Shown: positions 20,295 through 30,046 of the stretch, one piece after another
Layout of the letters: every line of letters starts with the position of its first letter
How positions within the stretch are numbered: the stretch's first letter is position 1
Origin: Novosphingobium sp. 9
GTDB lineage: Bacteria; Pseudomonadota; Alphaproteobacteria; Sphingomonadales; Sphingomonadaceae
Direction: 5' to 3'
DNA length: 64,000 nucleotides
Assembly: GCF_025340265.1 (NCBI RefSeq)
Contig: NZ_CP022707.1
Span: forward strand, 2,294,501-2,358,500
Position numbers and translations under genes: made by a program
The notes under the pieces: generated by a model
Told to the model about the DNA's origin: nothing
What the model saw: the letters and a program-made list of their open reading frames with translations, nothing else
Database searches by the model: none

Positions 20295-21244
20295 ATGAGC
20301 CGCGCGAAAGTCGCCGTGCTGATTTCGGGCAGCGGCACCAACATGGCCGCCCTGCTCTATGCCAGCCGCGCAGAAGATTGCCCCTACGAAATCGGGCTGG
20401 TCGCCAGCAACAAGGCCGATGCCGGTGGCCTTGCGCTGGCAGCGGCGGAGGGCGTGGCAACCTTCGCGCTCAGCCACAAAGGCATGAGCCGCGCCGATCA
20501 TGACATGGCGATGGACGCCGCGATCCGCGAAAGCGGCGCGCAGTGGGTGGCGCTGGCCGGATACATGCGCATCCTCACCCCCGAATTCGTCGCCGGGTGG
20601 GAGGGCCGCATGGTCAACATCCACCCTCGCTGCTGCCCAAGTACACCGGCCTGCACACCCACGAGCGCGCCATCGAGGCGGGCGACAGCCACGGCGGCGT
20701 CACCGTCCACCTCGTCACGGCGGAACTCGACGATGGCCCGGCCCTGGGCCAGACCCCGGTCGCGATCCTGCCCGGCGACACGCCGGACAGCCTCGCAGGC
20801 CGCGTGCTGATCGCCGAGCACCAGCTCTATTCGCGCTGCCTTGCCCACCTCGTCACGCGCGAGAGCAGCGTGGAATGGCTGCTGGAGCGCGTGCGCGACC
20901 TTGCGATGGCCATGCCGGAGGCGGAGGAAACCGTCAGCCACGGCATGGCCTGCTTCGGCATCGTCAAAGGCAAGAAGTTCGCCTGGTTCAGCGCAGATCA
21001 TCACGGAGACGGGCGCAAGGCGCTGCTCGTCAAGATCGACGGCGTGGACGAGCAGGCGATGCTGATCGAACAGGACGAGGCGCGCTATTTCCGCCCCGCC
21101 TATTTCGGCGACGGCTGGATCGGCATTTGCCTCGATCTGGACGATACCGACTGGGAAGACATCGCTGCGCGCATCGCCCGGTCATGGCGCTCGGTGGCAC
21201 CAAAGAAGCTCACCGCGCGGCTCGACGCCGCCGACGCGTTCTGA
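20295..21244 (+). CDS. purN: Phosphoribosylglycinamide formyltransferase fused to MmcQ/YjbR domain, frameshifted
   Basis: The first 190 residues are PurN, which formylates GAR in purine synthesis: SGSGTNMAALL opening, the Asn and His of NIHP, and the catalytic Asp in ELDDGP. The remaining 120 residues, from ESSVEWLLERVRDLAMAMPE onward, match MmcQ/YjbR proteins, which have a DNA-binding-like fold and unknown role. The two are in one frame with no start codon context between them. The reading frame breaks after NIHP: the bases read CACCCTCGC where CACCCCTCGC gives HPSLLPKYTGLHTHE. With that C restored the protein is 316 residues. Confidence 0.85.
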
Positions 21245-21259
21245 GACTTCGCCGCTGCC

Positions 21260-21994
21260 TTACTCGACCAGCGTGAGCCCGCCATCCACGGTCAAGGTCT
21301 GGCCGGTGATGAAGGTGCAGCGCATCAGAAACAGATAGGCCTCGGCGATTTCCGGAACCTGCGCCACGCGGCCAAGCGGAATGCGCGAGGCGAAACTGGC
21401 GCGAATGTCCTCTACCTGCTCCGGCGCCATGTCGCGCCACAGCGGCGTAGGCGTCCAGGTCGGCGCGACGGCATTGGCGCGGATGTTCCGCCCTGCCAGT
21501 TCCACGCCCAGTCCCCGCACCAGCGCGGCGATGCCGATATTGCCCAGATAAGCACCCGAGGCATTGTCGGGCCGCCCGCCCGAGCCGCCGGTGAAAGTCA
21601 TGCTGCCGCCATCGTTGATGTACGGCGCGGTGGCGCGGGCGATGGTCATCGCTGCAAAGACCTTGCCTTCGACGGTCTCGCGGATGTCCTTCACCTCTGC
21701 GCTCAGAAATCCACCGCCCATCGCCCCGCCCACTGTCGAGACAAGATGGTCGACCGGCCCATGCCGTACAAGGAACGCCTCCAGCGCCGCGCTCTCGGTG
21801 GCATCGAGCGCCGCACCCTGCGCGCCGACACCCTCGGCCCGGAAGCGTTGCAGCACCTCGCCGACTTTCGCCTCGTTTCGACCGACGAGGAGCAGCCTTG
21901 CCTCCTCGCCCGCTGCCTGATGCGCCACTTCGAGGCCAAAGCCCGAGGTGCCGCCGATGATCAGAACCACCTTGTCCTTCAGTGCGCCGCTCAT
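21260..21994 (-). CDS. Short-chain dehydrogenase/reductase
   Basis: A 244-residue SDR using NAD(P)H. The cofactor loop reads GGTSGFGLEVA and the family Tyr-x3-Lys region appears as the GAYLGNIGIAAL segment, where the usual Tyr is present but the Lys four residues later is an Ile. This deviation makes catalysis uncertain. The C-terminus FITGQTLTVDGGLTLVE is classic SDR. It overlaps the upstream GlcG gene by 4 bases, so they are coupled. The substrate is unknown. Confidence 0.8.
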   Translation of the reverse strand: MSGALKDKVVLIIGGTSGFGLEVAHQAAGEEARLLLVGRNEAKVGEVLQRFRAEGVGAQGAALDATESAALEAFLVRHGPVDHLVSTVGGAMGGGFLSAEVKDIRETVEGKVFAAMTIARATAPYINDGGSMTFTGGSGGRPDNASGAYLGNIGIAALVRGLGVELAGRNIRANAVAPTWTPTPLWRDMAPEQVEDIRASFASRIPLGRVAQVPEIAEAYLFLMRCTFITGQTLTVDGGLTLVE

Positions 21995-22413
21995 GCCGCT
22001 GCTCCCGCGAAGGCGGCGAGCACGGCCTGCGCCATCGCTTCGTCTTCCTCTCCGGCGGCGCCGCTGACACCGATCGCGCCCAGCACGTCGCCATCGATCG
22101 TAACCGGAACCCCACCGCTGAGCGGCACCGCCCCCGGAACAGAGAGCATCGAGGCTTTGCCTGCATCGATCATGCCCTCGAACAGATGAAGCGGCTTGCG
22201 AAACAGCGCCGAGGTCCGCGCCTTGCCGATGGCAACCTCGATCGCGACCGGAACCGCACCGTCCATGCGGCGGAACGCCAGCAGTTGCCCCGCGATATCG
22301 ACCACCGCGATGCAGATCCGGTGGCCGCGTGCAGAGGCTTCGGCAATCGCGAGATCCGCCAGCCGGTCAGCGGCAGCCAGCGGCAGTGTGTCGAGCGTGG
22401 TGCGATAGCTCAT
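21991..22413 (-). CDS. GlcG/HbpS family protein
   Basis: A 140-residue protein of the GlcG/HbpS fold (DUF336), small proteins found beside oxidation or aldehyde-metabolism genes; some bind haem. The segment GGVPVTIDGDVLGAIGVSG is diagnostic. The start at 22413 gives MSYRTTLDTLPL; an upstream in-frame start at 22509 adds residues unlike the family. It is first in a two-gene operon with the SDR. A tandem with an SDR suggests a small catabolic unit, but that is inference. Confidence 0.8.
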   Translation of the reverse strand: MSYRTTLDTLPLAAADRLADLAIAEASARGHRICIAVVDIAGQLLAFRRMDGAVPVAIEVAIGKARTSALFRKPLHLFEGMIDAGKASMLSVPGAVPLSGGVPVTIDGDVLGAIGVSGAAGEEDEAMAQAVLAAFAGAAA

Positions 22414-22515
22414 CGCGCGGCACCTCGCGTGGCGAGCGATGGGGAAACGAAGATCATCGGCAGAGCATCCTTGCAGCAGCTTCCATCGGGCGAGTGCCCT
22501 TGCCGACAAATTTAA

Positions 22516-22529
22516 ATACTGATTGGTAT
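22516..22529 (-). promoter_or_regulatory. Candidate operator for the GlcG-SDR pair
   Basis: Quasi-palindrome ATAC-TGATTG-GTAT in an AT-rich island about 105 bases upstream of the GlcG start. The spacing resembles TetR-type operators. No regulator gene is adjacent. Confidence 0.3.
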
Positions 22530-22603
22530 CTGTCTAGCGCGCAAACGCGCAACCACCCCCGCGTTTCGGGCAAGCATCAGCGTTGAAAGCGCTCCGCAAC
22601 ACC

Positions 22604-22635
22604 AAAAAAGGCCGCCCCTTGCGGGACGGCCTTTC
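22604..22635 (-). terminator. Terminator of ndk
   Basis: On the minus strand a GC hairpin AAGGCCGTCCC-GCAA-GGGGCGGCC is followed by six Ts. It lies about 90 bases after the ndk stop. Confidence 0.8.
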
Positions 22636-22722
22636 GTGTTTTCCAACCGGAAAGGTCAGGCTGTAGCGGTCGCATTTTCCGAGTCATCAGGTGTTTCCAC
22701 CTGATTAGAAAATGCTCTGAAA

Positions 22723-23145
22723 TCAGCCGACGATCTCTTCCGGCTTGAAGAAGTAGGCGATCTCGATCGCGGCGTTCTCTTCCGAGTCCGAACCGTGGAC
22801 CGAGTTGGCTTCGATCGACTCGGCCAGTTCCTTGCGGATCGTGCCGGCATCGGCGTTCTCGGGGTTAGTGGCGCCCATGATGTCGCGGTTGCGCTTCACG
22901 GCATCTTCGCCTTCGAGCACCTGCACGACGACCGGACCCGAGATCATGAACGAGACCAGATCACCGAAGAAGGGACGCTCGGCGTGAACGGCATAGAAGC
23001 CCTCGGCCTGTTCCTTGGTCATCTGGATGCGCTTCGAGGCGACGACGCGCAGGCCGGCTTCCTCAAGCATCTTGGTGACCGCGCCGGTCAGGTTGCGGCG
23101 GGTGGCGTCGGGCTTGATGATCGAAAAAGTGCGGGTCAGCGCCAT
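22723..23145 (-). CDS. ndk: Nucleoside-diphosphate kinase
   Basis: A 140-residue enzyme that balances NTP and dNTP pools. The opening [13 protein letters not shown] (Lys12 region) is intact. The active-site His is in the [23 protein letters not shown] region as NSVHGSD. The length and ending are typical. The ribosome binding site is AAGGACAC. It is monocistronic. Confidence 0.97.
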   Translation of the reverse strand: MALTRTFSIIKPDATRRNLTGAVTKMLEEAGLRVVASKRIQMTKEQAEGFYAVHAERPFFGDLVSFMISGPVVVQVLEGEDAVKRNRDIMGATNPENADAGTIRKELAESIEANSVHGSDSEENAAIEIAYFFKPEEIVG

Positions 23146-23359
23146 GGGAAGTGTCCTTGGTGATAAGGAGGAAAGTTGCGCGCGCCCCTAGCCGGGAATT
23201 GCAAAGGCGGCAAGCATGCGCTGATCGGGAGTGGGGATTGTGGGTGGGTGGCGAGGGTGATCGGTAACGCTCACCGGCGTTGCAGACGTCAACGATGAGT
23301 GGGTTGCGACGGTCGACTTCTCGCCAACGCCCGATAAAAGCTGACCCTATCCTTACTTT

Positions 23360-23575
23360 TCAGCGAGAGAGTTCCACAACAGAGGCTCTAAAGGGATCGC
23401 TGTAGTCGAATTGTCGAGTTTCGAACAATTCTTCGAGAGCGTCAGTTCCATGCTCTTTCCTATAGTCAATTTCATCCGATGTAACAGGTATAAGCCAGCA
23501 CACCTGAAACGGCATTGACCCAACTTTTCCATTTTCGAGAGCTGGACCGTCTAAATATGGACACCTCGAAAAACT
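23360..23575 (-). pseudogene. 3' part of SUFU-domain gene, split by IS5 element
   Basis: C-terminal 70 residues in frame (from about FSRCPYLDGPALENGKV to VVELSR) of a suppressor-of-fused-like (SUFU) protein, separated from its first part at 24829-25227 by the insertion element. Bacterial SUFU proteins often act as immunity proteins to secreted toxins. The local base composition is lower in GC than the neighbours. Confidence 0.7.
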
Positions 23576-24828
23576 CGTGGCGTCTGACGGCGTGAAGTGC
23601 TTCACTGCCTTTGCGCGATAGCGGAGGTGATGATGGCAGGGCAGCCGGGTTTCTTCGATCTTTCGGACCGATATGAGGCGTTGAGCGCGGCGGGCGATCC
23701 GCTGGAGCGTCTGGCGGCAGTGGTGGACTTCGAGGTTTTCCGGGGACCGCTGGTAGTGGCGCTGCGCCGTAGCCCTCGCGGCAAGGGTGGCCGCCCGCCG
23801 TTTGATCCGGTCCTCATGTTCAAGGTCCTCGTGCTCCAGGCGCTCTACTCGCTTTCGGACGAAGCCACCGAGTTCCAGATCAAAGATCGCCTCTCTTTCC
23901 AGCGTTTTCTGGGGCTTGGTCTGGATGGTACGGTGCCCGATGCGACGACAGTGTGGCTGTTCCGGGAGCGTCTGGTGAAGGCCAAGGCGATCGACAGGTT
24001 ATTTGCCCGCTTCGATGCCGCTCTCACGGAGCGAGGGTACCTTGCCATGGGCGGGCAGATCATCGACGCGACCGTAGTGCCGGCCCCGAAGCAGCGGAAC
24101 ACCGAGGAGGAGAAGGCGGCCATCAAGGAGGGCCGGATACCCGAGCGCTGGAAGGGTAACCCTGCGAAGATCCGGCAAAAGGATCGCGATGCCCGCTGGA
24201 GCGTCAAGTACACCAAGGCGAAGGTCAAGGAAGGCGCGGCTCCCAAGGCCTTCAAGCCGGTCGATCTTGCTATCCCCATGTTCGGCTACAAAAACCACAT
24301 AGGGATCGATCGCGCACATGGCTTGATCCGCACCTGGGATGCCAGCGCCGCCAATGCCCATGATGGTGCAAGGCTGCCGGTGTTGATCAGTCCAGATAAC
24401 ACCGCCTCGGGCGTCTGGGCCGATACGGCCTACCGATCAAAGAAGAACGAGGCGTTCCTCGCCAAGGGCATGTTCACCAGCCACATCCACCAGCGCAAGC
24501 CGCACCGCCGAGCGATGCCCGAGCGTATTGCACGGGCCAATGCGAAGCGGTCGGTGGTTCGCTCTGCCGTCGAACACGTCTTCGCCGGGCAAAAGCACCG
24601 CATGGGCCTCGTGGTGCGGACCATCGGCATCGCTCGCGCCCGCATCAAGATTGGGATGGCGAATCTCGCCTATAATTTCCAGCGACTGGCCTGGCTCGAG
24701 GGGCGAATTGCGCCTGCATGACGCCGAACACGGCCTATGCTCTCGGATCCGTTACGCAAATCACTGAATCAGCCTCAAAAACGGACGCTCCCAATTCGCC
24801 CCGCGCGCCGTCACCTTGCTATCATGCC
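23573..24828 (+). mobile_element. IS5-family insertion sequence, about 1.25 kb
   Basis: The element carries one transposase gene and sits inside a SUFU-domain gene. The short sequence TGACGGCG occurs near the left end (23585-23592) and in inverted form near the right end (24806-24813), within a weak terminal inverted repeat. The outer limits and target duplication cannot be fixed by eye; a 2-4 base T-rich duplication is possible. Confidence 0.75.
23633..24721 (+). CDS. IS5-family transposase
   Basis: A DDE transposase of about 362 residues. The catalytic residues are visible: Asp in GGQIIDATVVPAP, Asp in VWADTAYRSKK, and Glu in RSAVEHVFAGQKHR. An N-terminal DUF772-like domain (residues about 40-115) contains GRPPFDPVLMFKVLVLQ. 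The gene appears intact. ATG 23633 is preferred because the GGAGG site is five bases upstream; ATG 23630 is only two bases away. Confidence 0.9.
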   Translation: MAGQPGFFDLSDRYEALSAAGDPLERLAAVVDFEVFRGPLVVALRRSPRGKGGRPPFDPVLMFKVLVLQALYSLSDEATEFQIKDRLSFQRFLGLGLDGTVPDATTVWLFRERLVKAKAIDRLFARFDAALTERGYLAMGGQIIDATVVPAPKQRNTEEEKAAIKEGRIPERWKGNPAKIRQKDRDARWSVKYTKAKVKEGAAPKAFKPVDLAIPMFGYKNHIGIDRAHGLIRTWDASAANAHDGARLPVLISPDNTASGVWADTAYRSKKNEAFLAKGMFTSHIHQRKPHRRAMPERIARANAKRSVVRSAVEHVFAGQKHRMGLVVRTIGIARARIKIGMANLAYNFQRLAWLEGRIAPA

Positions 24829-25227
24829 GAAATCAGGCGGTTCTTCGAAGTGTCCATATGGCAGTGAAATTAGTGCGTGATCACATTGAGACCCCTCAAG
24901 CCAAGGGCGGCCGATATTGATCGAGTGATCTAAACCGAGGCTGTTGCCGGTCCGGTGGAAGTGGGCAGCCATATAGAGAAGCTCGACGAGCTTGATATTC
25001 TGCTGCCTCGAAAGCACGAAGAGTTCTAGCCGATCCACGTCGCTTGGCCGTGACATTCCTACGGTAGCATAGACATGGAGCGCAACAGTGTCAGACCGTA
25101 AGAGGTGCACCACCTCGAAGTCAGGCGGCAACTGCCAAATAGGACCATCGCTGAATTCGCATCGCGAACTCGCTGACTTCCAGAACTCCTCATAGTGGCG
25201 GCGGATCGCAGCGGTCCAGTTACTCAT
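24829..25227 (-). pseudogene. 5' part of SUFU-domain gene, split by IS5 element
   Basis: About 133 residues from MSNWTAAIRRHYEEF to HFEEPPDF, then the frame runs into insertion-sequence DNA. With the 3' part it makes a SUFU-domain protein of about 205 residues. The start is ATG 25227. An adjacent toxin gene is not seen, so an immunity role would be guesswork. Confidence 0.65.
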
Positions 25228-25354
25228 TCTTCATGCGTAGCATGCCCGCTTTGAGGCGATCCAGCAATTAAGATGAATACCGGCTTGGGGACGCTGCGGA
25301 AAAGCCGCTTCCAACGGAACTGCCCCTGCGACTCCCCTCTCCAGCGCTCTACCC

Positions 25355-25804
25355 TCAGGCGGCCTTTACCCAGCGGCCGTTTTCCTGCCGCCAGAAGTTG
25401 TGCTCCACGCCCTCGCGGCTGCGCATGGCCACCCACATCTCGCGGGCGTGCTGGAGGGTATCGGCATCGAAGAAGAAGAACACCCGCTCGAACGGGGTCT
25501 CGCTCTCGCGCCACTGGCCATCGGCGAGTGCGAGGCAGGTGGCGCCGTTGGCAGGCGCGTTGAGAGGTTCGAGGCGGTCCGAGATCAAGACCGGCTGCCG
25601 CTCGGCATGGGGCTCGCTGTCGCGCCCGTGCGGCACGAAGCTGTCGGAGCGAGCAGACCACAACGCGCGGTCGATCCGCTCGCGCAAGTCCTCGCTCTCG
25701 CTCACGACCAGCAGGCGCGCGCCGGATTCGAGCACCTTGGGGGCGATCTGCGCCAGCGCGATCTCGGCCGGGTCCTGGCTCAGTTGGTAGAAGTCGACGC
25801 GCAT
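25355..25804 (-). CDS. holC: DNA polymerase III chi subunit
   Basis: A 149-residue protein that links the clamp loader to single-stranded DNA-binding protein. The opening RVDFYQL, the VVSESEDLRERIDRALW and the ERVFFFFDAD segments are typical HolC. It follows pepA by 72 bases in the same direction, a common alphaproteobacterial order. Confidence 0.93.
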   Translation of the reverse strand: MRVDFYQLSQDPAEIALAQIAPKVLESGARLLVVSESEDLRERIDRALWSARSDSFVPHGRDSEPHAERQPVLISDRLEPLNAPANGATCLALADGQWRESETPFERVFFFFDADTLQHAREMWVAMRSREGVEHNFWRQENGRWVKAA

Positions 25805-25876
25805 ATCTCAGTCGTATCCTGAAGGATGGGGCCGGAGCGAGCGCAAACCCGCTCCGGCCGTTCATCCCTGCAAGGC

Positions 25877-27337
25877 TCAGCCTTCCAGCGTGTCGCGGAC
25901 CAGACGGTCGAGCAGGCGCACGCCGAAGCCCGAGGCGCCCTTGTCCCACGTCGCGCCGGGCTTGTCGGTCCACACCGTGCCCGCGATGTCGAGGTGCGCC
26001 CAGGGGGTGCCGTTCTCGATGAAGCGCTGGAGGAACTGCGCGGCGGTGATCGAACCGCCCCAGCGCGGGCCGACATTCTTGATGTCGGCGATCGGGCTGT
26101 CGATCATCTTGTCGTAGGCCGGGCCCATCGGCATGCGCCACAGACGGTCGCCCGAGGCATTGCCTGCCGCCGTCAGATCGGCGGCCAGCGTATCGTCGTT
26201 GGTGAACAGGCCTGCATATTCGTGCGCGAGGCTGAGGATGATCGCGCCGGTCAGCGTGGCGAGGTCGATGATGCGGGCGGGCTTGTACTCGCGCTGGACC
26301 CAGGTGAGCGCATCGCAGAGCACCAAACGGCCCTCGGCGTCGGTGTTGATGACCTCGATGGTCTGGCCCGACATCGAGGTGACGACATCACCGGGGCGCT
26401 GGGCATTGCCGTCGGGCATGTTCTCGACAAGGCCGCACACGCCCACGACGTTCGCCTTGGCGCCGCGCTTGGCGAGCGCGAGCATGGCACCCGCGACGGC
26501 ACCCGCGCCGCCCATGTCCCACTTCATGTCTTCCATGCCGGCAGCGGGCTTGATCGAGATACCGCCGGTGTCGAAACACACGCCCTTGCCGACGAAGGCG
26601 ACCGGAGCCTGCCCTTCGGCGCCGCCGTTCCACTCCATCACCAGAAGCTGCGCGGGCTTCACCGAGCCCTGCGCCACGCCCAGCAGCGCACCCATGCCGA
26701 GCGCGGTCATCTCTTCGACGCCGAGTACGCGAATCTTCAGGCCGGTGTCAGCCATACGCGCCTGACAGCGGGCGACGAAGCTTTCGGGATAGATGATGTT
26801 GGCAGGTTCGGTCACCAGTTCGCGGGTGAACGCCACGCCCTCTGCCAGCGCCGCTTCGCCCGACCACAGCGTTTCGGTGCCTTCGGGCGCGCCGATCACT
26901 TCGATGGTGGTGAGGCTGGGACGCGCGTCTTCGGGCAGCTTGGTACGATAGACATCATGGCGCCACGAACGCAGCGAGGCCGCGAGCACCGCGCGCGAGG
27001 CTTCCTCAGCCGTCAGACCGGCATCGGTGAAATCGAGCGCGAGCGACGTCTCGCCCGAAACGAGATAGCGCGCGACCACGGCGGCGGCGCCCTTTTCGGC
27101 GGCTTCGGCGCGATCTGCGGCATCGGCAGCACCAAGGCCCGCCAGCGCCACGCGCACGACCTTGCCCTCACGCTCGGCGAAACCTTCGAAGACCTGCCCC
27201 ACCTTGCCCGCGAAGCGCGAACGGCGTGCGCCTTCGGCCAGCACCGGCTCGATGGCGGCAGGCAGTGCATCCTGATTCACGAGGCTGACGAGAAGACCGG
27301 CCGAAGGCGTGGCGGCATCGAGGAACTGGATATGCAT
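25877..27337 (-). CDS. pepA: Leucyl aminopeptidase (M17)
   Basis: A 486-residue cytosolic dizinc exopeptidase. The signature NTDAEGRLVLCDALTW and the metal-binding GKGVCFDTGGISIKP are intact. The N-terminal domain (residues 1-150) is degenerate, as usual. I chose 27337, which gives MHIQFLDAATP; 27394 would add an arginine-rich tail. It is divergent from lptD and pairs with holC. Confidence 0.95.
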   Translation of the reverse strand: MHIQFLDAATPSAGLLVSLVNQDALPAAIEPVLAEGARRSRFAGKVGQVFEGFAEREGKVVRVALAGLGAADAADRAEAAEKGAAAVVARYLVSGETSLALDFTDAGLTAEEASRAVLAASLRSWRHDVYRTKLPEDARPSLTTIEVIGAPEGTETLWSGEAALAEGVAFTRELVTEPANIIYPESFVARCQARMADTGLKIRVLGVEEMTALGMGALLGVAQGSVKPAQLLVMEWNGGAEGQAPVAFVGKGVCFDTGGISIKPAAGMEDMKWDMGGAGAVAGAMLALAKRGAKANVVGVCGLVENMPDGNAQRPGDVVTSMSGQTIEVINTDAEGRLVLCDALTWVQREYKPARIIDLATLTGAIILSLAHEYAGLFTNDDTLAADLTAAGNASGDRLWRMPMGPAYDKMIDSPIADIKNVGPRWGGSITAAQFLQRFIENGTPWAHLDIAGTVWTDKPGATWDKGASGFGVRLLDRLVRDTLEG

Positions 27338-27441
27338 GAAGACTCCTGAAAATCGCGAGCGGCCCCGGCGAACACGCATCGTTGTGCGCTTCACCGCAAC
27401 TGCGGATTGCAGTTAGGCACGTGCGGTGCGATAGGCAACCC

Positions 27442-29813
27442 ATGCTCCCTGCCGTGCCGACACCACGCCAAGCCCTTATCGTTCGTTCCGGGCTCCGTTC
27501 GCGATACTCCCTGCCGGGTAATCGCTTGCCCCTTTCGGGTAATCGTTTGCCTGCGCTGCGATCGCTGTCGCTTGGCGCGCTGGTCATCGGCCTGACGGCA
27601 GGCTTCGGCTCGACCGCTGCCTTTGCGCAGGATCTCATGCGCCCGGTGGAAAGCGGACCGATCCCCGGCCAGCCGCCTGCCCCGCCAGCGTCCACCGATC
27701 CCAATACGATTCCCGTCGCGTTCGAGGCGGACAACGTTCAGTACGACAAGAACGGCGATACGGTCACGGCCACCGGCAATGTCGTGCTGCGCCGTCAGGA
27801 CCAGTCCGTCCGTGCCGACAAGGTGACGTGGAACCGCACCAACGGCAAGATTTTCGCCACCGGCAATGTCCGCATGGTCGATGAGAACGGCAATCAGGTC
27901 TACACCGACAGCGCCGAACTGACCGACGAGTTCAAGACCGGCGCGATGCAGAACCTGCTTCTCGCGCTGCGCGAAGGCGGCCGCCTTGCCGCGAACTCCG
28001 GCCAGCGCAACGCCAATGGCGATGTCACCCTGAACCGCGCCGCCTATACCGGCTGCGACGTGATCGGCGCCAACGGCTGCCCACGCCAGCCAACGTGGAA
28101 GATTCTCGCCGACAAGGTGACGTACAGCGAGACGATGCAGCGCGTCAGCTTCCACCACGCGCGGCTCGAACTGTTCAACGCCGTGCAGATCCCGATGTTC
28201 GGCGTGACGGTCAGCACCGACGGTGGGTCCGTCTCGGGCTTCCTGATGCCCAACGTGGGATCGAGCGCGTCGAACGGCCTGGCCGTCAGCAGTTCGTACT
28301 ACTGGAAGATCGCGCCTGACAAGGACCTCACCACCACCGGTACGCTGTTCACCAACAGTGCGCCGATGGGCGAGCTGGAATATCGCCAGCTGACGAGCAA
28401 GGGCGCGTTCCAAATCACCGGCTACCTGACGTCGAGCAAACGCACCTCGATCGACGACATCACCACGCCCGACAGCGAGAACGCGCTGCGTGGCTATATC
28501 TTCGCCAACGGCAAGTTCCAGCTCGATCCGAACTGGAGCGTGACGTTCTCGCTGCGCCGGGCGACCGACCGCACGTTCCTGCGCCGCTACAACATCAGCG
28601 ACGACGACCGCCTGCGCTCGATGGTCAATGTCGAGCGGATCGATCAGAACAGCTATCTGTCGATCGGCGCCTACGCCACGCAGACGATGATCGCCGACAC
28701 TGCGCAAGGGCAGATCCCGGTCGCGCTGCCGGTCATCGATTATCGCCATCGCTTCAACGATCCGCTGCTGGGCGGCGTGTTCGAGACAGAACTCAACACG
28801 CTGGGCATCCAGCGCAGTCAGGGGCAGGACACCCAGCGCGCCTTCGCCAAGGCGCAATGGTCGCTGCGCAAGCTGACGCCGTGGGGCCAGGAAGTGATCT
28901 TCACCGGCCTCGTGCGCGGGGACGTCTATCACTCCAGCGACAACGATCTCAACGACACCGCGCTCTACGCCGGTTCGCCCGGCTGGGAGGGCCGTGTCGT
29001 GGCGACTGCGGCGGTCGATGTGAAATGGCCGCTGGTCGGTGCGGTCTGGGGCGGCACGCAGGTCTTCACGCCACGCATCCAGCTGGTGGCGACACCCAAG
29101 ACCAAGAACCTCTCGATCCCCGACGAGGATTCGCGTTCGATCGAGCTGGAAGACGACAACCTGTTCTCGCTCAACCGCTACCCGGCTATGACCGGGTGGA
29201 AGACGGCGTGCGGCTGACTTACGGATTCGACTGGCAGTTCGAGCGACCGCGCTGGAAGATCAAGACCAATATCGGCCAGTCGGTGCGGCTGACGCGGGAC
29301 ACCAGCGGCATGCCGCAGGGAACGGGCTTCAGCGGCACGCTTTCCGATATCGTGGGGCGCACCGAAATCCGCTATCGCGACTTCGTCAGCCTCATTCACC
29401 GCTTCCGTCTCGACAAGGACACGATGGCGGTGCGCCGCAACGAGATCGACGCCTCGGTCGGCTCGACAAAGACGTATCTCGAAGTCGGCTACACCAAGCT
29501 CGATCGCAATATCGACGAAACGATCGAGGATCTGCAGGACCGCGAGGAAGTTCGCGTCGCCGCGCGCGCGGCCTTCCACCGCTACTGGTCGATGTTCGGC
29601 TCGACGGTCATCAACCTGACCAACAGCGCGGACGATCCGACATATGGCTCGAACGGCTTCCAGCCGCTGCGCACGCGCATGGGCGTCGCCTACGAGGATG
29701 ACTGCATGCAGATCGCCCTCACCTGGCGACGCAACTACATCACCAACGGCGACGCCAAACGCGGCGACTCCTTCATGGTCAGCTTCGCGCTGAAGAATTT
29801 GGGGAATCGCTGA
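27442..29813 (+). CDS. lptD: LPS assembly protein LptD, frameshifted in this sequence
   Basis: An outer-membrane beta-barrel that inserts LPS into the outer leaflet, with LptE. The start at ATG 27442 gives a long N-terminus with a signal segment ending in AAFAQD; an OstA domain follows (residues about 90-210). The barrel domain runs to the end. The frame breaks at about 29186-29192: TACCCGGC should read TACCCCGGC to continue NLFSLNRYPGYDRVEDG. With one C restored the protein has 790 residues. A short direct repeat (GGTAATCG) lies in the leader region, bases 27508-27545. Confidence 0.9.
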
Positions 29814-30046
29814 TCGGACCGCGAAGCACGCGCCGCAGGTCGGCGCACCATTGGCAGCCTTGCGCAAAGGCGCTATCCGCTATGCTCATTTTGCGTTAAG
29901 CCGCCGCGCGGCACGATTTTCACACGCCATGTCCGGCTGCGGGGCGCGGGTTCCCCAAGCGGTCGAAGCGGCAGGATTAACGGATTTCAGGCCCCGGCAA
30001 CCTTCATGTCAGGTTCGGGCGGGTCGAAGACGGGATTGATTAAACG

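Noticed and set aside
27391..28932. Minus-strand frame across lptD
   Set aside because: It mirrors the lptD codons and has no domain signature.
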